A DNA stretch of 64,000 bases from Nocardioides sp. CER19 (GCF_029846275.1 NZ_JARVWS010000003.1:62001-126000); one strand, 5' to 3'. Positions 9,610 through 18,672 are shown, counted from the stretch's first letter. Translations and numbers: made by a program. The notes: a model not told the origin generated them from the letters alone.

Positions 9610-9688
9610 GCTTGAACTCCATCCATTGACGTCAGGACCATGACCCAGTGCCCCGATGCGCTCAGTGCACACATGCGATCCTTCGACC

Positions 9689-10126
9689 ATGACCGATGCC
9701 ACACCTGACCTCCGCTCCGTCGACCTCGAGAAGGTCGGCGAGCATCGATTCAAGGCCGTCAACGCCCGCGGCGGCGTCCTGACGCTCGGCCACGGCGACG
9801 ACCCGGACTTCACGCCGGTCGAGGCGCTCCTGGCGGCGCTCGCCGGCTGCAGCGCGATCGACGTCGACTTCATCACCGGCAAGCGGGCGCCGTTCGAGAC
9901 GTTCGCCGCCCGCGCGGAGGGCCAGAAGGTGCGCGACGGCGGCGGCAACCACCTGGTCGGGCTGACCGTGACGTTCGACGTGACCTTCCCGGCCGGCGAG
10001 GCCGGCGACGCGGCGCGCGAGGTGCTCGAGTCGGCCATCCAGCGCAGCCAGGACCGGCTCTGCACGGTCGGACGCACCATCACCCTGGGAGACGACGTGC
10101 GCTACCGGACCGGCTCCCTCGGCTGA
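9689..10126 (+). CDS. OsmC-family protein
   Basis: 145 residues. OsmC/Ohr proteins reduce organic hydroperoxides through two cysteines. Both positions are present: Cys in ALAGCSAIDVDF and Cys in SQDRLCTVG, on the usual two long helices, so a peroxidase role is possible; the general OsmC (YhfA-like) subgroup is favoured by overall form. ATG 9689 is preferred over an upstream start at 9656, whose extra 11 residues are not family-like. Neighbours on both sides are unrelated; a divergent HesB-like gene shares its promoter region. Confidence 0.87.
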   Translation: MTDATPDLRSVDLEKVGEHRFKAVNARGGVLTLGHGDDPDFTPVEALLAALAGCSAIDVDFITGKRAPFETFAARAEGQKVRDGGGNHLVGLTVTFDVTFPAGEAGDAAREVLESAIQRSQDRLCTVGRTITLGDDVRYRTGSLG

Positions 10127-10138
10127 CCCCCGGCGACC

Positions 10139-10861
10139 TCAGCCGACGGTCACCTTGGTGAACTTCACCGGCGTGTTCGGGGCGCCGGTGCCGTCGGGGT
10201 TGCTGCCGTTGCTGCCCTTGGCCGCGACCGACTCCAGCGTCTTCACCGTGTCCGGCGCGATGGTCCCGAAGACCGTGTAGGCGGGGTCGAGGCCGATGTC
10301 GCCGAACACCATGAAGAACTGCGAGCCGTTGGTGTCCGCGCCGGCGTTGGCCATGGCGAGCGTCCCCGGGCCGTACTTCTCCGCACCGGTCAGCTCGTCG
10401 GCGTAGCTGTAGCCCGGACCGCCGGAGCCGGCCTGGGCGAGGTTGTCCGGGTCGGTCGCCGTCGGGTCACCGCACTGGAGCATCGGGAAGCTCTGCGGGT
10501 CGCCGATCCGGTGGCAGTAGATCCCCTCGTAGAACCCCTGGTCGGCGAGCGAGACGAAGGAGTTCACCGTGCACGGCGTCTTGTCGGCGTCGAGGGTCAG
10601 CTTGAGGTCACCCACGCTCGAGCTGATCGTGACCGGCACCTTGCCGGTCTTGGTCGGCGAGCTGGGCGGCAGCTTGACGTCGCTGCCGGAGCCGTCGGAC
10701 TCGTAGTCGCACGTCTTGCCGCCGGCGCTCCCCGCCGAGGGCGAGGACCCGCTCCCGCCCGCGTCCTTCGCGGCGTCGTCGGAGCCGCCGCAGGCAGCCA
10801 GGGTCGTGCCGGCGGTCAGCAGGGCGACGGCGATCAGGGAGCGCTTCAGCATGGCCTGCAT
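10139..10861 (-). CDS. Cyclophilin-type peptidyl-prolyl isomerase, lipoprotein
   Basis: 240 residues. A lipoprotein signal peptide with the lipobox LAAC precedes GG, so the mature protein is tethered to the outer face of the membrane by its Cys. A Ser/Gly/Asp-rich linker follows, then a cyclophilin domain (about 80-238) with NSFVSLADQGFYEGIYCHRI, GPGYSYADEL, GTLAMANAGADTNGSQFF and FG..V. It would catalyse prolyl isomerisation for exported proteins. ATG 10861 is preceded by GGGGA at suitable spacing; ATG 10852 is the alternative. It ends 12 bases from the convergent OsmC gene. Confidence 0.9.
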   Translation of the reverse strand: MQAMLKRSLIAVALLTAGTTLAACGGSDDAAKDAGGSGSSPSAGSAGGKTCDYESDGSGSDVKLPPSSPTKTGKVPVTISSSVGDLKLTLDADKTPCTVNSFVSLADQGFYEGIYCHRIGDPQSFPMLQCGDPTATDPDNLAQAGSGGPGYSYADELTGAEKYGPGTLAMANAGADTNGSQFFMVFGDIGLDPAYTVFGTIAPDTVKTLESVAAKGSNGSNPDGTGAPNTPVKFTKVTVG

Positions 10862-10894
10862 CGTAGGTCCCCGCCTGTGGGCACCCTCCACGGG

Positions 10895-12778
10895 CTACCG
10901 GGGCGAGCCGGCCTGCCGCCCGCGGGTGGGCAGCACGAGCGCGGACGGGTAGGCGGCCGAGGAGTGCAACGTCAGCGCCGTGAGCACACCAGGGAGCTGC
11001 GGCAACGTGGGCGCCAGGTGGGGTACGTCGAACGCCTGGACGGACAGCCGCAGCCGGTGTCCCGGCTGCAGGGCGGCCCCGGTCGGGAAGACCTCGACGT
11101 CGACCGGCACCACCTGGCCCGGCTTCGCGAGGGAGACCGACGCCTGCGTGAAGGGGTGGTAGGGCTGCAGGACCTTGCCGTCGAGGTAGCGGGTGCGGTC
11201 GGTGTCGAGCGACCGCATCGAGATGACCTGCCAGCCGCCGGTGAGCCGCCTGACCGAGCCGTCCGGCGCCACGTCGCTGACGCCCACCGACAGCATGCCG
11301 TCGCCGGTGTTGCTCGAGACGTAGAGCCGGGCGTCGATGGGGCCGAGGACGGGCAGCGTCTGAGTGAGCGGCGAGGTCTCGAAGAGCGTCGACGACGTGT
11401 CGTTGACGCGGTTGTCCTCGAAGCAGGCGCCGTTGAGGAGCTCGAGCTCGGAGAGCAGACCGGCGGTCCACTGGTCGGACGAGCGTGAGCAGAGGCCGCT
11501 GACCGGGACGGGGAGGACCGTCGACCGCCCCGCCGTCGTCGGCGCCGTGCCGAGCGTGCCGGGACGCCCGGGTGCGGCGGAGCCGGCCAGCGGCAACGAG
11601 GTGGCCCGGACGTCGGCGGGGTCGACCCACCGGTTCGCCGTACGCCAGGCGCCGGTGCCCTGCTCGTAGTAGGTGATGGGGGCGAAGTCCCGAGGGTCGT
11701 CGAGGCGGGGATCGGGGACGCCCTTGACCCAGTGGTCGAACCAGCGCAGCTGCAGCTCCTGGAGGCTGCCGTGGCCGGCCTCGGCGAGTCCGTCGCCGGC
11801 TGACGCCTGCAGGTGGTTCCACGGGCCGGTGACCATCCGCACCGGCACGCCGTGCTGCTGGAGCCGCTCGAAGAGGAGCGGAGTGCCGCGCTGGAACAGG
11901 TCGTACTCGCCGGAGACGAGGAACGTCGGCACCTGCACCTCGTCGACGACGTTGATCGGCGAGCGCTGTGCGTAGAAGTCGCCGTCATAGGCCTGGTCCT
12001 GACCGCCGAGGGCGTTGAGCAGCATGGGGGCGGTGAAGCTGCCGATCGCGCCGAGGTGCTGGGCCAGCGCGGTCAGCCCTGACCGCGGGTCGCCGGCGGT
12101 GACGGCGGGCGGGATCACCCCGGTGCCGGTCACCAGGCCCATCCACAGCGGGATGAAGCCGACGTCGACCTGGCCTCCGCTGGCCACCACGTCCCGGTAG
12201 ACGTCGGCGGCCGGGACCTGCGGGAAGATCGCCTTGAGGCCCTTCGGGTGGCTGGCGGCGGCGAAGATCTGGTCGATGCCCATGTAGGACGGCCCCGACA
12301 TCGCTGTCGAGCCGTTGCTCCAGGGCTGCTCCACCGCCCAGGTGACCACCTCGCCCGAGTCGGTGTCCTCGCGGGTGCAGAACGCGCACCACGTGCCCTC
12401 GGAGGAGCCCGTGCCGCGGGCGTCGACGGTGAGCTGCGCATAGCCGCGCTCGACCAGGTAGGTCGGGTCGCTTCCGGCGAGGCCGCCGCCCGCCGCCTGG
12501 GCCGACTTGTTGTACGCCGTGATGGTGACGACCACCGGCCAGCGACCCGGCACCGCGGCTCCGTCGGCGTCCGCCGGCAGGGTCAGGTCGCCGCGCAGGA
12601 CCGTGCCGTCCGACATCGGGATCGCGAGGTCGCGCTGCGTCACGGTCCCGGGATAGTCAGCCGGTCGTGGCGACCAGACGGCTGCCGTGGCCGGCGGAGC
12701 GGGCACGGCGAGGAACACCGCCAGGAGCGGGGCGAGGAGAGCGATCACGGGGAGGAGGGTCGGGCGTCGCAGCACCAT
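10895..12778 (-). CDS. Secreted CocE/NonD-type alpha/beta hydrolase
   Basis: 627 residues with an N-terminal Sec signal (hydrophobic stretch LLPVIALLAPLLAVFLAV then PATAA). The X-Pro dipeptidyl-peptidase/cocaine esterase fold is visible: catalytic Ser in GPSYMG (SGPSYMGIDQ), Asp in SGEYDLF, His in GPWNHLQ, and the C-terminal jelly-roll (LYVSSNTGDGML to LRLSVQAFDVP). Members cleave X-Pro dipeptides or ester/acyl bonds; the substrate cannot be read from sequence. Located 33 bases upstream of the cyclophilin lipoprotein on the same strand, so both exported proteins may be co-transcribed. Confidence 0.9.
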   Translation of the reverse strand: MVLRRPTLLPVIALLAPLLAVFLAVPAPPATAAVWSPRPADYPGTVTQRDLAIPMSDGTVLRGDLTLPADADGAAVPGRWPVVVTITAYNKSAQAAGGGLAGSDPTYLVERGYAQLTVDARGTGSSEGTWCAFCTREDTDSGEVVTWAVEQPWSNGSTAMSGPSYMGIDQIFAAASHPKGLKAIFPQVPAADVYRDVVASGGQVDVGFIPLWMGLVTGTGVIPPAVTAGDPRSGLTALAQHLGAIGSFTAPMLLNALGGQDQAYDGDFYAQRSPINVVDEVQVPTFLVSGEYDLFQRGTPLLFERLQQHGVPVRMVTGPWNHLQASAGDGLAEAGHGSLQELQLRWFDHWVKGVPDPRLDDPRDFAPITYYEQGTGAWRTANRWVDPADVRATSLPLAGSAAPGRPGTLGTAPTTAGRSTVLPVPVSGLCSRSSDQWTAGLLSELELLNGACFEDNRVNDTSSTLFETSPLTQTLPVLGPIDARLYVSSNTGDGMLSVGVSDVAPDGSVRRLTGGWQVISMRSLDTDRTRYLDGKVLQPYHPFTQASVSLAKPGQVVPVDVEVFPTGAALQPGHRLRLSVQAFDVPHLAPTLPQLPGVLTALTLHSSAAYPSALVLPTRGRQAGSPR

Positions 12779-12880
12779 GCCGTGACCAACGCCACAGCGG
12801 ACCGGAGGTTACTCGCCGGTCACAAGTTCGAGCCGGATTCCTCTTGCTCTGGACCGCGCTCCAAGTTCTACGGTCGAGTC

Positions 12881-13780
12881 ATGGACGCCGGCATTCACTA
12901 CTTCACCTTCACGCACCCCGACTGGGAGAACCGGCTGACCGAGCGCCTGACGGCGACGGCCCAAGCCGCCGACGAGGGCGGGGTCAGCCTGCTCACCGTG
13001 ATGGACCACTACTTCCAGATGATCCCGGTGGGCGGCCCGTTCGAGCCCATGCTCGAGGGCTACACGACCCTCGGCTACCTCGCCGGGATCACCACCAACG
13101 TCAACCTGGGTCTGCTCGTCACCGGCGTCACCTACCGCCACCCAGGTCTGCTCGCGAAGATCGCGACGACGGTCGACGTACTCTCTGGCGGCCGGGCGTG
13201 GCTGGGCATCGGTGCCGCCTGGTACGACCGCGAGCACGAGGGCCTCGGCGTCCCGTTCCCGTCGACCGCGGAGCGCTTCGAGCGGCTCGAGGAGGCGCTC
13301 CAGATCGTCAACCAGATGTGGTCGGACGACGACGGGGCCTACGACGGGAAGCACTACCACCTCAAGGAGACGATCAACCTCCCGCAGCCGCCGCGCGGAC
13401 GGCTGCCGATCCTCATCGGCGGAGGGGGAGAGCGCAAGACCCTCCGGCTGGTGGCGCAGTACGGCGACGCCTGCCACCTGTTCGTCCGCGAGGGCCTGGA
13501 CCAGATCCAGCACAAGCTCGACGTCCTCAAGCGGCACTGCGACGACGTCGGCCGCGACTACCACGAGATCCGCAAGACGATCGGGGGCGGCGGGGGGCCG
13601 AGCTCGCCGGTCGACGACCCCGACGCCTTCCTCTCCGAGATGGAGCGCTACGCCGCGCTCGGCGTCAGCCTCGTCACCGTCTCGCCGCCCAAGGGTGGCG
13701 ACCCGCAGGCGTGGACCGAGCAGTTCACCGGCTCGGTGCTCCCACGGCTGCGCGAGATCGAGCCGGCCGCAGGCGCCTGA
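12881..13780 (+). CDS. LLM-class oxidoreductase, probably F420-dependent
   Basis: 299 residues, TIM-barrel luciferase-like monooxygenase family (MDAGIHYFTFTHP start, TVMDHYFQM, LGLLVTGVTYRHPGLLAK, DVLSGGRAWLGIGAAWYDREH). This subgroup uses the deazaflavin F420 in actinobacteria; FMN use cannot be excluded. ATG 12881 follows the divergent hydrolase start by 102 bases. An open frame extends far upstream, but that part lies antisense to the hydrolase gene and is a shadow. Substrate unknown. Confidence 0.9.
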   Translation: MDAGIHYFTFTHPDWENRLTERLTATAQAADEGGVSLLTVMDHYFQMIPVGGPFEPMLEGYTTLGYLAGITTNVNLGLLVTGVTYRHPGLLAKIATTVDVLSGGRAWLGIGAAWYDREHEGLGVPFPSTAERFERLEEALQIVNQMWSDDDGAYDGKHYHLKETINLPQPPRGRLPILIGGGGERKTLRLVAQYGDACHLFVREGLDQIQHKLDVLKRHCDDVGRDYHEIRKTIGGGGGPSSPVDDPDAFLSEMERYAALGVSLVTVSPPKGGDPQAWTEQFTGSVLPRLREIEPAAGA

Positions 13781-13808
13781 AGACGTCTCGGGCGGGTACT
13801 TGCGGCTC

Positions 13809-14555
13809 ATGCACCCCACTGCTCACAGCGTCCCCACCCCTCACCGCCCCCCTCGCCGGCCCGCTCGGGCGCTGGTCGGCGCCACCGTCGCTGCCGCCGT
13901 CGCGGCCGTCGCGCTGGTCTCGGCGCCAGCCGGCCCTGCCGCCGCGCGGGAGGCCAGCGGCAAGGCGGTCACCCATCAGACGGTGGCCGCGCGCACGGCA
14001 GTGCACTACAGCGACGGCCGGCCGCGCAACGCCCGGCTGTCCATCCCGGCCATCGGCATCCACCGGCTCCGGGTCATCGCGTACCGCGGCAAGACCGATG
14101 ACGGTCCTGGCACGAAGATCCAGGACCGGGGCATCGCGGCCAGCCCCTTCGGCCGCGAGGGTGGCACGGGGCCCGGCGGGCTCGGCAACTACCAGGTGAC
14201 CGCCCACCGGACGGCCCACGGCGGCGTCTTCCGACGTACGCCGTCGCTGCACCGCGGCGCCAAGCTGCTCGTCGACAGCGGCCGGTGGCGCTACGTCTAC
14301 CGCGTCAGGACGACGCGATGGGTGTCGTTCCGCTCGGCGTCGTCCCTGCGCGCGCAGCGCGCGGCGGTGCCCGGCAAGCCCGGGGCCGTGCCCGATCGCG
14401 GCTACATCACCATCTCCACGTGCGCCACGCCGGAGGACCACGCCCACGGCAACTACTGGACCGACCGCTACGGCAACCCGGAGCACCGCATCGACAAGAT
14501 CGGCGTCCTCGTGAAGCGGGTGCAGAACCCGTTCTGGCACCGCAAGCGCCGCTGA
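13809..14555 (+). CDS. Sortase (class E/F-like transpeptidase)
   Basis: 248 residues. A membrane helix (about 21-45) precedes an Ala/Arg linker and a sortase beta-barrel with the catalytic His133 (YQVTAHRTAHGG), Cys205 in TISTCATPE and an Arg in YWTDRYGNPEHR (220 or 227). Class assignment is uncertain: the active-site Cys follows the TxTC pattern of classes E and F. It would join surface proteins with an LPXTG/LAXTG-like signal to the cell wall; no protein with such a signal is encoded near it. Starts 28 bases after the LLM gene, so the two may be co-transcribed. Confidence 0.85.
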   Translation: MHPTAHSVPTPHRPPRRPARALVGATVAAAVAAVALVSAPAGPAAAREASGKAVTHQTVAARTAVHYSDGRPRNARLSIPAIGIHRLRVIAYRGKTDDGPGTKIQDRGIAASPFGREGGTGPGGLGNYQVTAHRTAHGGVFRRTPSLHRGAKLLVDSGRWRYVYRVRTTRWVSFRSASSLRAQRAAVPGKPGAVPDRGYITISTCATPEDHAHGNYWTDRYGNPEHRIDKIGVLVKRVQNPFWHRKRR

Positions 14556-14598
14556 CCCTCGACCGGAGGTCGGTCGGGCACTGGCTACTCTCGCGCCC

Positions 14599-15060
14599 GT
14601 GGACCTTCGTTTCGAGATCGACGACCTGACCAGGCCGGCGGTCGTCGCACTCCTCGAGGAGCACCTCGGCGACATGTACGCCGTCTCGCCGGCCGAGTCC
14701 GTGCACGCGCTCGACCTGGACGGGCTGCGGTCGCCCGGGCTGACGTTCTGGTCGGCGTGGGACGGCGACGCCCTGGCCGGCTGCGGAGCGCTCAAGGACC
14801 ACGGCGGCGGCTCCTTCGAGCTGAAGTCGATGCGGACCGCGACCGGCGGTCGGGGCAGGGGAGTGGGGTCAGCGGTGCTGGGCTTCCTCCTGGGCCAGGC
14901 GCGCTCCCAGGGCGGCCGCCGGGTGCTCCTCGAGACCGGTGCGGAGGACTACTTCGCGCCGGCCCGGCGGCTCTACGCCCGGCACGGGTTCGTGGTGCGC
15001 GGACCGTTCGCCGACTACGCCGACGACCCCCACAGCGTCTACATGGAGCTGGCGCTGTGA
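14599..15060 (+). CDS. GNAT-family N-acetyltransferase
   Basis: 153 residues, GTG start. GNAT fold with the acetyl-CoA binding loop RGRGVGSAVL (motif A) and the LYARHGFVVRGPFADY C-terminal part typical of YjgM/PhnO-like acetyltransferases. Substrate unknown. The stop is 22 bases before the glycosylase start, and both are on the plus strand. Confidence 0.87.
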   Translation: MDLRFEIDDLTRPAVVALLEEHLGDMYAVSPAESVHALDLDGLRSPGLTFWSAWDGDALAGCGALKDHGGGSFELKSMRTATGGRGRGVGSAVLGFLLGQARSQGGRRVLLETGAEDYFAPARRLYARHGFVVRGPFADYADDPHSVYMELAL

Positions 15061-15082
15061 GGCGAGTGGGAGAGTGGCGCCC

Positions 15083-15688
15083 GTGACCGCCACCTACCTC
15101 GCCCCCGACGGCGAGCCGCGCTGCACGTGGAGCGGCTCGGCCCCCGACTTCCTCGCCTACCACGACACCGAGTGGGGATTCCCGGTCGCCGACGACCGCC
15201 GCCTGTTCGAGAAGGTCAGCCTGGAGGGATTCCAGTCGGGTCTGAGCTGGCGGACGATCCTGGCCAAGCGGGAGAACTTCCGCGCCGCGTTCCACGGGTT
15301 CGACTTCGAGCAGGTGGCGTCGTTCACGGAGGCGGACGTCGAGCGTCTGCTGCAGGACGCCGGGATCATCCGTCACCGCGGCAAGATCGAGGCGGTCATC
15401 AACAACGCAGGGCGGGCCCTCGACCTCGTCGAGCGGGAAGGGTCGATCGCCGCCTACGTCTGGCGCTACGAGGACCCGGAGCCCGACCGGGTGCCCGAGT
15501 TCCGTGCCACGTCCCCGGCGTCGGTCGCCATGTCGCGCGACCTCAAGAAGCGTGGCTGGCGCTTCGTCGGGCCGACGACGGCCTACGCGTTCATGCAGGC
15601 GATGGGCCTCGTCAACGACCACGACGCCGGATGCGTGGTCCGCGAGCGCGTGGCCAAGGCACGGGCGGCGTTCGAGCCGCCGGCCTGA
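15083..15688 (+). CDS. tag: DNA-3-methyladenine glycosylase I
   Basis: Base-excision repair enzyme removing 3-methyladenine from DNA. 201 residues. All four structural zinc ligands expected from E. coli Tag are present: Cys14 (RCTWSG), His27 (YHDTEWG), His180 and Cys184 (NDHDAGC). Catalytic core includes LFEKVSLEGFQSGLSW. GTG 15083 was chosen because GGGAG lies about ten bases upstream; GTG 15074 would leave the Shine-Dalgarno touching the start. Confidence 0.95.
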   Translation: MTATYLAPDGEPRCTWSGSAPDFLAYHDTEWGFPVADDRRLFEKVSLEGFQSGLSWRTILAKRENFRAAFHGFDFEQVASFTEADVERLLQDAGIIRHRGKIEAVINNAGRALDLVEREGSIAAYVWRYEDPEPDRVPEFRATSPASVAMSRDLKKRGWRFVGPTTAYAFMQAMGLVNDHDAGCVVRERVAKARAAFEPPA

Positions 15689-15694
15689 TCCGGC

Positions 15695-16093
15695 TCAGCG
15701 CGGGTTGGGAACCCGCCGCACCCGCAGGAAGTCGCTCATCGACCAGCGCTTCAGGATCTCGCGCTGGGGGAGGCGCGCCACGTTCAGCACCTCGGCCTTG
15801 TCGACGAAGGTCGGGTCGCTGACGTCGTACGTCGTGCCCTTCCACCGCATCGTGCCGCCGCCCGCAGCGCGGAGGTTGCGGACCCAGTCGGTCTCGCGAC
15901 CCCACGGCAGCCCGACGTAGAAGACACCGGCGGCGGGGATCACGGCGACAGGCGTCGTGTAGGTCTTGCCGGACCTGCGTCCGGCGTGCTGCACCACCGC
16001 CCACACCGGCATGGCTCGGGTACCGGCCAGCCGGATCGCGACGCTGTTGAACGCACGGACCGCGCGCTCGGTGGGCAGTCTCATCGTGGTCAT
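15695..16093 (-). CDS. Ddn-type deazaflavin (F420)-dependent oxidoreductase
   Basis: 132 residues with the split-barrel fold of the deazaflavin-dependent nitroreductase family: the phosphate/F420-binding HAGRRSGKTYTTPV motif and the LPWGRETDWVRNLRAAG stretch. Mycobacterial relatives reduce quinones or nitro compounds using F420H2. Together with the LLM gene it suggests that the host makes F420. It converges on tag with 6 bases between stops. Confidence 0.88.
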   Translation of the reverse strand: MTTMRLPTERAVRAFNSVAIRLAGTRAMPVWAVVQHAGRRSGKTYTTPVAVIPAAGVFYVGLPWGRETDWVRNLRAAGGGTMRWKGTTYDVSDPTFVDKAEVLNVARLPQREILKRWSMSDFLRVRRVPNPR

Positions 16094-16210
16094 GGATCCA
16101 CCGTCCGCCGGGACCCCACGGTTGTCCAGACCCTGCACGGCGGGCGCGGGTTCCGGCATGATGGCCCGAGCCGGTTCACGGGGCCGTGGGGGATCGCGAA
16201 GGAGGGGCTG

Positions 16211-17020
16211 ATGTTGAGGTTCGACTCTGCGGCCGCGTCCCACGTCGGGCTGGTCCGCAGCGGCAACGAGGACGCCGGGTTCGCCGCCCCCTACCTGCAG
16301 CTCGTCGCCGACGGTGTCGGCGGGTCGGCCGCCGGCGAGGTCGCCTCCGCGACGACGGCGTACGTCGTCAGTGCGCTCGTCGCCGCCAGCCCGGGCGCCG
16401 ATCCCCAGCGGGTCCTGCGCGGTGCGGTCCTGGAGGCGCACCGGCAGCTGAGCGCGGGCGTGCGGCGCTCGCCGGAGTGGTCAGGCATGGCGACGACGCT
16501 CACGGCCGTCGTCGCACACGAGGACCGGTTCCACCTGGTCCACGTGGGGGACTCGCGCGCCTACCTGCTGCGGGCCGGCGGGCTCACCCAGCTGACCGAC
16601 GACCACACCCTCGTGCAGTCCCTCGTCGACGACGGGAGCCTGTCCGAGGACGAGGCCGAGGAGTTCCCGTACCGCTCCGTCGTCCTGCGCTCGATCAACG
16701 GCGAGGCGCCGGTCGAGCCGGACATCTCCCAGCTGGACCTACGCGTCGGCGACCGGCTGCTGCTCTGCAGCGACGGCCTCTCCGACCTGGTGTCGGACGA
16801 GGCGATCGCGGCCGCGCTCGAGGTGCCGGACCGCGACGACGCCGCGGCGGCGCTGGTCGACGCCGCGCTCGCCGCAGGGGGTCGCGACAACGTCACCTGC
16901 CTGGTGGCGGACGTCGTCGACGGCCCGCGGATCTCGCGCGACGGCCGGGTCGTGGGAGCGCTGGCGGACCCGCACCTCGTCGTCGACCCCGGGGCCGTGA
17001 AGGTGCCGCACTCGGTCTGA
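16211..17020 (+). CDS. PP2C-family Ser/Thr protein phosphatase
   Basis: 269 residues, a single cytoplasmic phosphatase domain. Metal-binding motifs of the PPM family are all visible: GLVRSGNEDAG, VADGVGG, VGDSRAYLLR, LTDDHT, LCSDGLSD and GGRDNVTCLV. It resembles the catalytic part of PstP but lacks the transmembrane and extracellular region, so it is a soluble paralogue. GGAGGGG just upstream supports ATG 16211. No kinase gene is adjacent. Confidence 0.92.
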   Translation: MLRFDSAAASHVGLVRSGNEDAGFAAPYLQLVADGVGGSAAGEVASATTAYVVSALVAASPGADPQRVLRGAVLEAHRQLSAGVRRSPEWSGMATTLTAVVAHEDRFHLVHVGDSRAYLLRAGGLTQLTDDHTLVQSLVDDGSLSEDEAEEFPYRSVVLRSINGEAPVEPDISQLDLRVGDRLLLCSDGLSDLVSDEAIAAALEVPDRDDAAAALVDAALAAGGRDNVTCLVADVVDGPRISRDGRVVGALADPHLVVDPGAVKVPHSV

Positions 17021-17032
17021 CGATGCCCGTCG

Positions 17033-17668
17033 TCAGGCTGCGGCTCGCGCCAGGCCGAGGTGCACGGCGAACCACGTGAGCAGTCCGGCAGTGCTCCACC
17101 GCACCCCGCGCTCGGCCCGCGGGCTGCGGTGGAGCCAGCGGGCGACCTGGGCGGCGAGCAGGACCCACGTGGCGTTGACGAGGGTCGCCACGGCGATCTG
17201 CACCAGTCCCAGCTCGACCAGCTGGACCGTCGTCGGGCCCGAGCCGGCACGGACGAACTGGGGGAGCAGGGCGCCGTACATGAGCGCGATCTTGGGGTTG
17301 AGCAGGCAGGTCGTGATGCCCATGACGTAGAGGCGTCGCGGCGAGTGGTGCGGCATCGTCAGGTCGGGCGAGAACGCGTTCTTGGTCCTGCGCACCATGC
17401 CCCAGGCGAGCCACAGCAGGTAGGCGGCACCGAGGAGCTTGACCGTCCAGAACAGCTCCGGGACGGCGACGAAGACGAGCGAGAGTCCGGCGGCCGTGGC
17501 GAGCACGTAGAGCGCGAAGCCGGTGACCACGCCGCTCAGCGACATCATCCCGGCCGCACGACCCTGGGTGAGGGAGCGGGAGACCAGGTACATCATGTTC
17601 GGACCGGGCGTCATCACCATGCCGAACGCGACGGCCGCGACACCGACGACAGCGCTGAGCGAGACCAT
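17033..17668 (-). CDS. LysE/RhtB-family amino-acid exporter
   Basis: 211 residues with about six membrane helices and the family signature near the N-terminus (FGMVMTPGPNMMYLVSRSL). Exports amino acids or related small metabolites; the substrate is not predictable. Converges with the phosphatase gene (12 bases apart) and is divergent from the ArsR-SRPBCC operon. Confidence 0.9.
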   Translation of the reverse strand: MVSLSAVVGVAAVAFGMVMTPGPNMMYLVSRSLTQGRAAGMMSLSGVVTGFALYVLATAAGLSLVFVAVPELFWTVKLLGAAYLLWLAWGMVRRTKNAFSPDLTMPHHSPRRLYVMGITTCLLNPKIALMYGALLPQFVRAGSGPTTVQLVELGLVQIAVATLVNATWVLLAAQVARWLHRSPRAERGVRWSTAGLLTWFAVHLGLARAAA

Positions 17669-17735
17669 GCGCCGATCCTCCCCGGCCGCGCGGGAGACGT
17701 CGCGGCATTTGTCGCATCGTGGACCCGTTCGATAA

Positions 17736-17770
17736 GTACCCTTGCGGTTACGTAACTAAGTCGGTACATT
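17736..17770 (+). promoter_or_regulatory. Promoter with dyad operator for the ArsR operon
   Basis: A perfectly symmetrical nested dyad is centred at 17751/17752: GTACC, 6 bases, GTTACGTAAC, 6 bases, GGTAC (17736-17767). It overlaps a sigma-70-like promoter, TTGCGG (17742-17747), 17 bases, TACATT (17765-17770). The ATG at 17778 would lie at the +1 region, so the transcript is probably leaderless. Autorepression by the ArsR protein is inferred from family habit. Confidence 0.62.
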
Positions 17771-17777
17771 ACCTGCC

Positions 17778-18095
17778 ATGGATGCGGTGTTGCAGGCGCT
17801 GGCGGACGGAAGCCGGCGCACGGTGCTCGAGATGCTGCGCGACCACCCGGCCACGGCCGGCGAGATCGCTCAGGCTCTGCCCATCGCGCGGCCAGGCGTG
17901 TCGCGGCACCTGAGGGTGCTGCGAGAGGCCGGACTGGTCGACGTACGCCAGGACGCGCAGCGGCGGATCTACAGCCTTCGCCCGGAAGCGCTCATCGAGG
18001 TGGACGAGTGGCTGGGGGAGTACCGCGCGCTCTGGCAGAACCGGCTCGACGCCCTGCACACCGAGGTGGCGAGAGGGAAGAAGGTCAGGGAATGA
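17778..18095 (+). CDS. ArsR-family transcriptional regulator
   Basis: 105 residues, winged helix-turn-helix (DGSRRTVLEMLRDHPATAGEIAQALPIARPGVSRHLRVLREAGLV). No metal-binding CxC motif is seen on the recognition helix, so it belongs to the metal-independent ArsR group that travels with SRPBCC proteins. The last four bases overlap the next start (ATGA), showing translational coupling. Expected to repress its own operon through the dyad directly upstream. Confidence 0.92.
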   Translation: MDAVLQALADGSRRTVLEMLRDHPATAGEIAQALPIARPGVSRHLRVLREAGLVDVRQDAQRRIYSLRPEALIEVDEWLGEYRALWQNRLDALHTEVARGKKVRE

Positions 18096-18616
18096 GAACG
18101 ATCGGGACGATGCGCGCACTGGACGAGACCCGCGGGGCGGTACGCGTCGAGGACCTCTACGACACCGGGATCGACGACCTGTGGGAGGCGTGTACGTCGC
18201 CCGCGCGGCTCGCACGCTGGATCGCCGAGGTCGCGGGGGACCTGCAGGTCGGCGGCACGATCCAGGCGACGTTCACGAGCACGTGGACGGGCCCGGGCCG
18301 GGTCGAGGTGTGCGACGCGCCGCACCACCTCCTGCTGCGGATGGAGCCCGGTACCGATGACGAGGCGGAGATCGAGGCGTGGCTCAGCGAGGAGGGCGAC
18401 AAGACCCGCCTGGTCGTGGAGGAGCGTGGTCTTCCGCTGGACAAGCTCCACTTCCACGGCTCCGGGTGGCAGACGCATCTGGAGGACCTCGGGCGCTCGC
18501 TGGCGACCGGCGCCTCGGTGCACCCCGACGGCTGGACTGACCGGTCGCCGTCGCCGGCCTGGCGCGCACGATGGGACGAGCTCACGCCGACGTACGAGGC
18601 GATGGTCGTCGCCTGA
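18092..18616 (+). CDS. SRPBCC/AHSA1-type ligand-binding protein
   Basis: 174 residues, START-like/Aha1 C-terminal-type fold: YDTGIDDLWEACTSPARLARWIAEVAGDLQVGG, then LVVEERGLP and the C-terminal helix GSGWQTHLEDLGRSL. In this family a long hydrophobic cavity binds small molecules; the specific ligand is unknown. Start ATG 18092 overlaps the ArsR stop. The ArsR-SRPBCC pair is a common conserved operon. Confidence 0.9.
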   Translation: MRTIGTMRALDETRGAVRVEDLYDTGIDDLWEACTSPARLARWIAEVAGDLQVGGTIQATFTSTWTGPGRVEVCDAPHHLLLRMEPGTDDEAEIEAWLSEEGDKTRLVVEERGLPLDKLHFHGSGWQTHLEDLGRSLATGASVHPDGWTDRSPSPAWRARWDELTPTYEAMVVA

Positions 18617-18672
18617 GACGGCACGGCGGAAAGTCGCCGACGGACGTGAGCCGGAGTCCCTAGGCTGCGTCC

